Of a stretch of 64,000 nt of DNA, positions 63,749-64,000 are shown piece after piece. The notes under the pieces are model-generated. The model made no database searches, was not told the origin of the DNA, and saw nothing but the letters and a program-made list of their open reading frames with translations. The position numbers were made by a program, and so were the translations under genes. The stretch comes from Rhizobacter sp. SG703 (GTDB lineage Bacteria; Pseudomonadota; Gammaproteobacteria; Burkholderiales; Burkholderiaceae_C): contig NZ_JAAZQK010000007.1 in assembly GCF_012275445.1 (NCBI RefSeq), forward strand, positions 62,001 to 126,000, given 5' to 3'. Position 1 is the first letter of the stretch. Every line of letters begins with the position of its first letter.

Positions 63749-63790
63749 TGACTTTCGTCGCTTTACCCCCCCGGCCGGTTTTCCTACCCT
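63749..63790 (+). promoter_or_regulatory. TGACTTT...CTA element upstream of vgrG
   Basis: CAGATGACTTTCGTCG (63745-63760) followed by TTCCTACCC, with CTA 35 bases after the first T, in the 122-base gap before vgrG. It is the best copy of an element also found before tssA and the toxin candidate. Confidence 0.5.
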
Positions 63791-63843
63791 GAGGACCATG
63801 GCGCACCTCCCGTGTGCTCCTCGTCTGCACAGCAAGCGCACCC

Positions 63844-64000
63844 ATGGCCAATCCCATCACGCTGAGTTCACCACTCCCGCCAGAAGACCTGTTCTTCGAG
63901 TCGATGACCTTGTCGGCCGGCCTCAGCATGCTGGGCGAGATGCAGCTCTCGCTGTTGAGCGAGAAGCCCGACCTGAAGCCGCAAGACCTGCTCGGCAAGT
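63844..64000 (+). CDS. vgrG: T6SS spike protein VgrG (TssI), N-terminal part, cut by window end
   Basis: The first 52 codons of a gene running out of the window. The translated piece has FFESMTLSAGLSMLGEMQLS followed by LLSEKPDLKPQDLLGK, the conserved start of VgrG (gp27-like barrel). VgrG trimers form the spike on the Hcp tube and receive PAAR or DUF4150 tips. ATG 63844 is preceded by no strong ribosome binding site (GCGCACCC). Its C-terminal extension, if any, cannot be seen. Assignment relies on these 52 residues plus T6SS context. Confidence 0.85.
   Translation, partial: MANPITLSSPLPPEDLFFESMTLSAGLSMLGEMQLSLLSEKPDLKPQDLLGK

Overview
The window reads as chromosomal DNA of a high-GC betaproteobacterium, most likely order Burkholderiales (Rubrivivax/Leptothrix/Comamonadaceae neighbourhood). 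The grounds are very GC-rich codon use, Bug/TctC receptors, paired LysR regulators, a PHB-group style gene content, and short Burkholderiales-type intergenic repeats. The genus is inference. No rRNA, tRNA, IS element, prophage or CRISPR array was recognised.

Layout. 0.3-4.6 kb: a Rieske/FAD ferredoxin reductase-like protein, two LysR regulators, a RidA-like protein and a tiny ORF. 4.7-11.0 kb: a type VI secretion (T6SS) accessory island with a methyltransferase, a DUF2169 protein, a ketosynthase-like protein without its catalytic residues, a DUF4150 (PAAR-like) protein with a candidate nuclease tail, its probable immunity protein, and a TIGR02270-type HEAT-repeat protein. 11.2-20.0 kb: housekeeping genes (OmpW, metallo-beta-lactamase-fold protein, B12-dependent ribonucleotide reductase, a lipoprotein with a Pro-Ala tandem repeat, CtpA protease, MoeB/ThiF). 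20.0-26.3 kb: a divergent GntR-controlled unit that fits 3-sulfolactate catabolism (SuyA, SuyB, SlcC-like and ComC-like dehydrogenases, Bug receptor). 26.3-28.1 kb: LOG protein and arginase.

28.25-31.97 kb is a compositionally distinct island of lower GC with two small CesT-like type III chaperone candidates and a 937-residue protein of unknown function. It looks like a chaperone-effector module with no secretion apparatus nearby. 32.0-42.3 kb: a lipoprotein, a secreted nuclease, a Lhr-type helicase, a CPA1 antiporter, galM, and a Spy/CpxP-like protein next to an OmpR-type two-component system.

42.4-56.1 kb is the T6SS core run: tssA-tssB-tssC-hcp-hcp2-tagJ-tssE-tssF-tssG-tssH, followed by a Fic/Doc-like protein whose motif His is Gln, and a TPR-methyltransferase. 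The membrane complex and baseplate genes tssJ, tssK, tssL and tssM are not in the window. 56.1-57.3 kb is an orphan Rhs C-terminal tip joined to a DUF2778/Tlde1-like domain, with a secreted partner protein (immunity candidate). 57.5-62.3 kb carries a di-heme cytochrome lipoprotein, a JmjC-like cupin and an acyltransferase. 62.5-64.0 kb has a glycine-rich membrane-active toxin candidate, a DUF7079-like immunity candidate and the first 52 codons of vgrG.

The right half therefore combines the T6SS sheath, tube and unfoldase with at least two effector-immunity candidate pairs, and the left half holds a third pair with its own loading proteins. A shared upstream element (TGACTTT, then CTA 34-35 bases downstream) precedes tssA, the toxin gene and vgrG, which suggests common control of these units.
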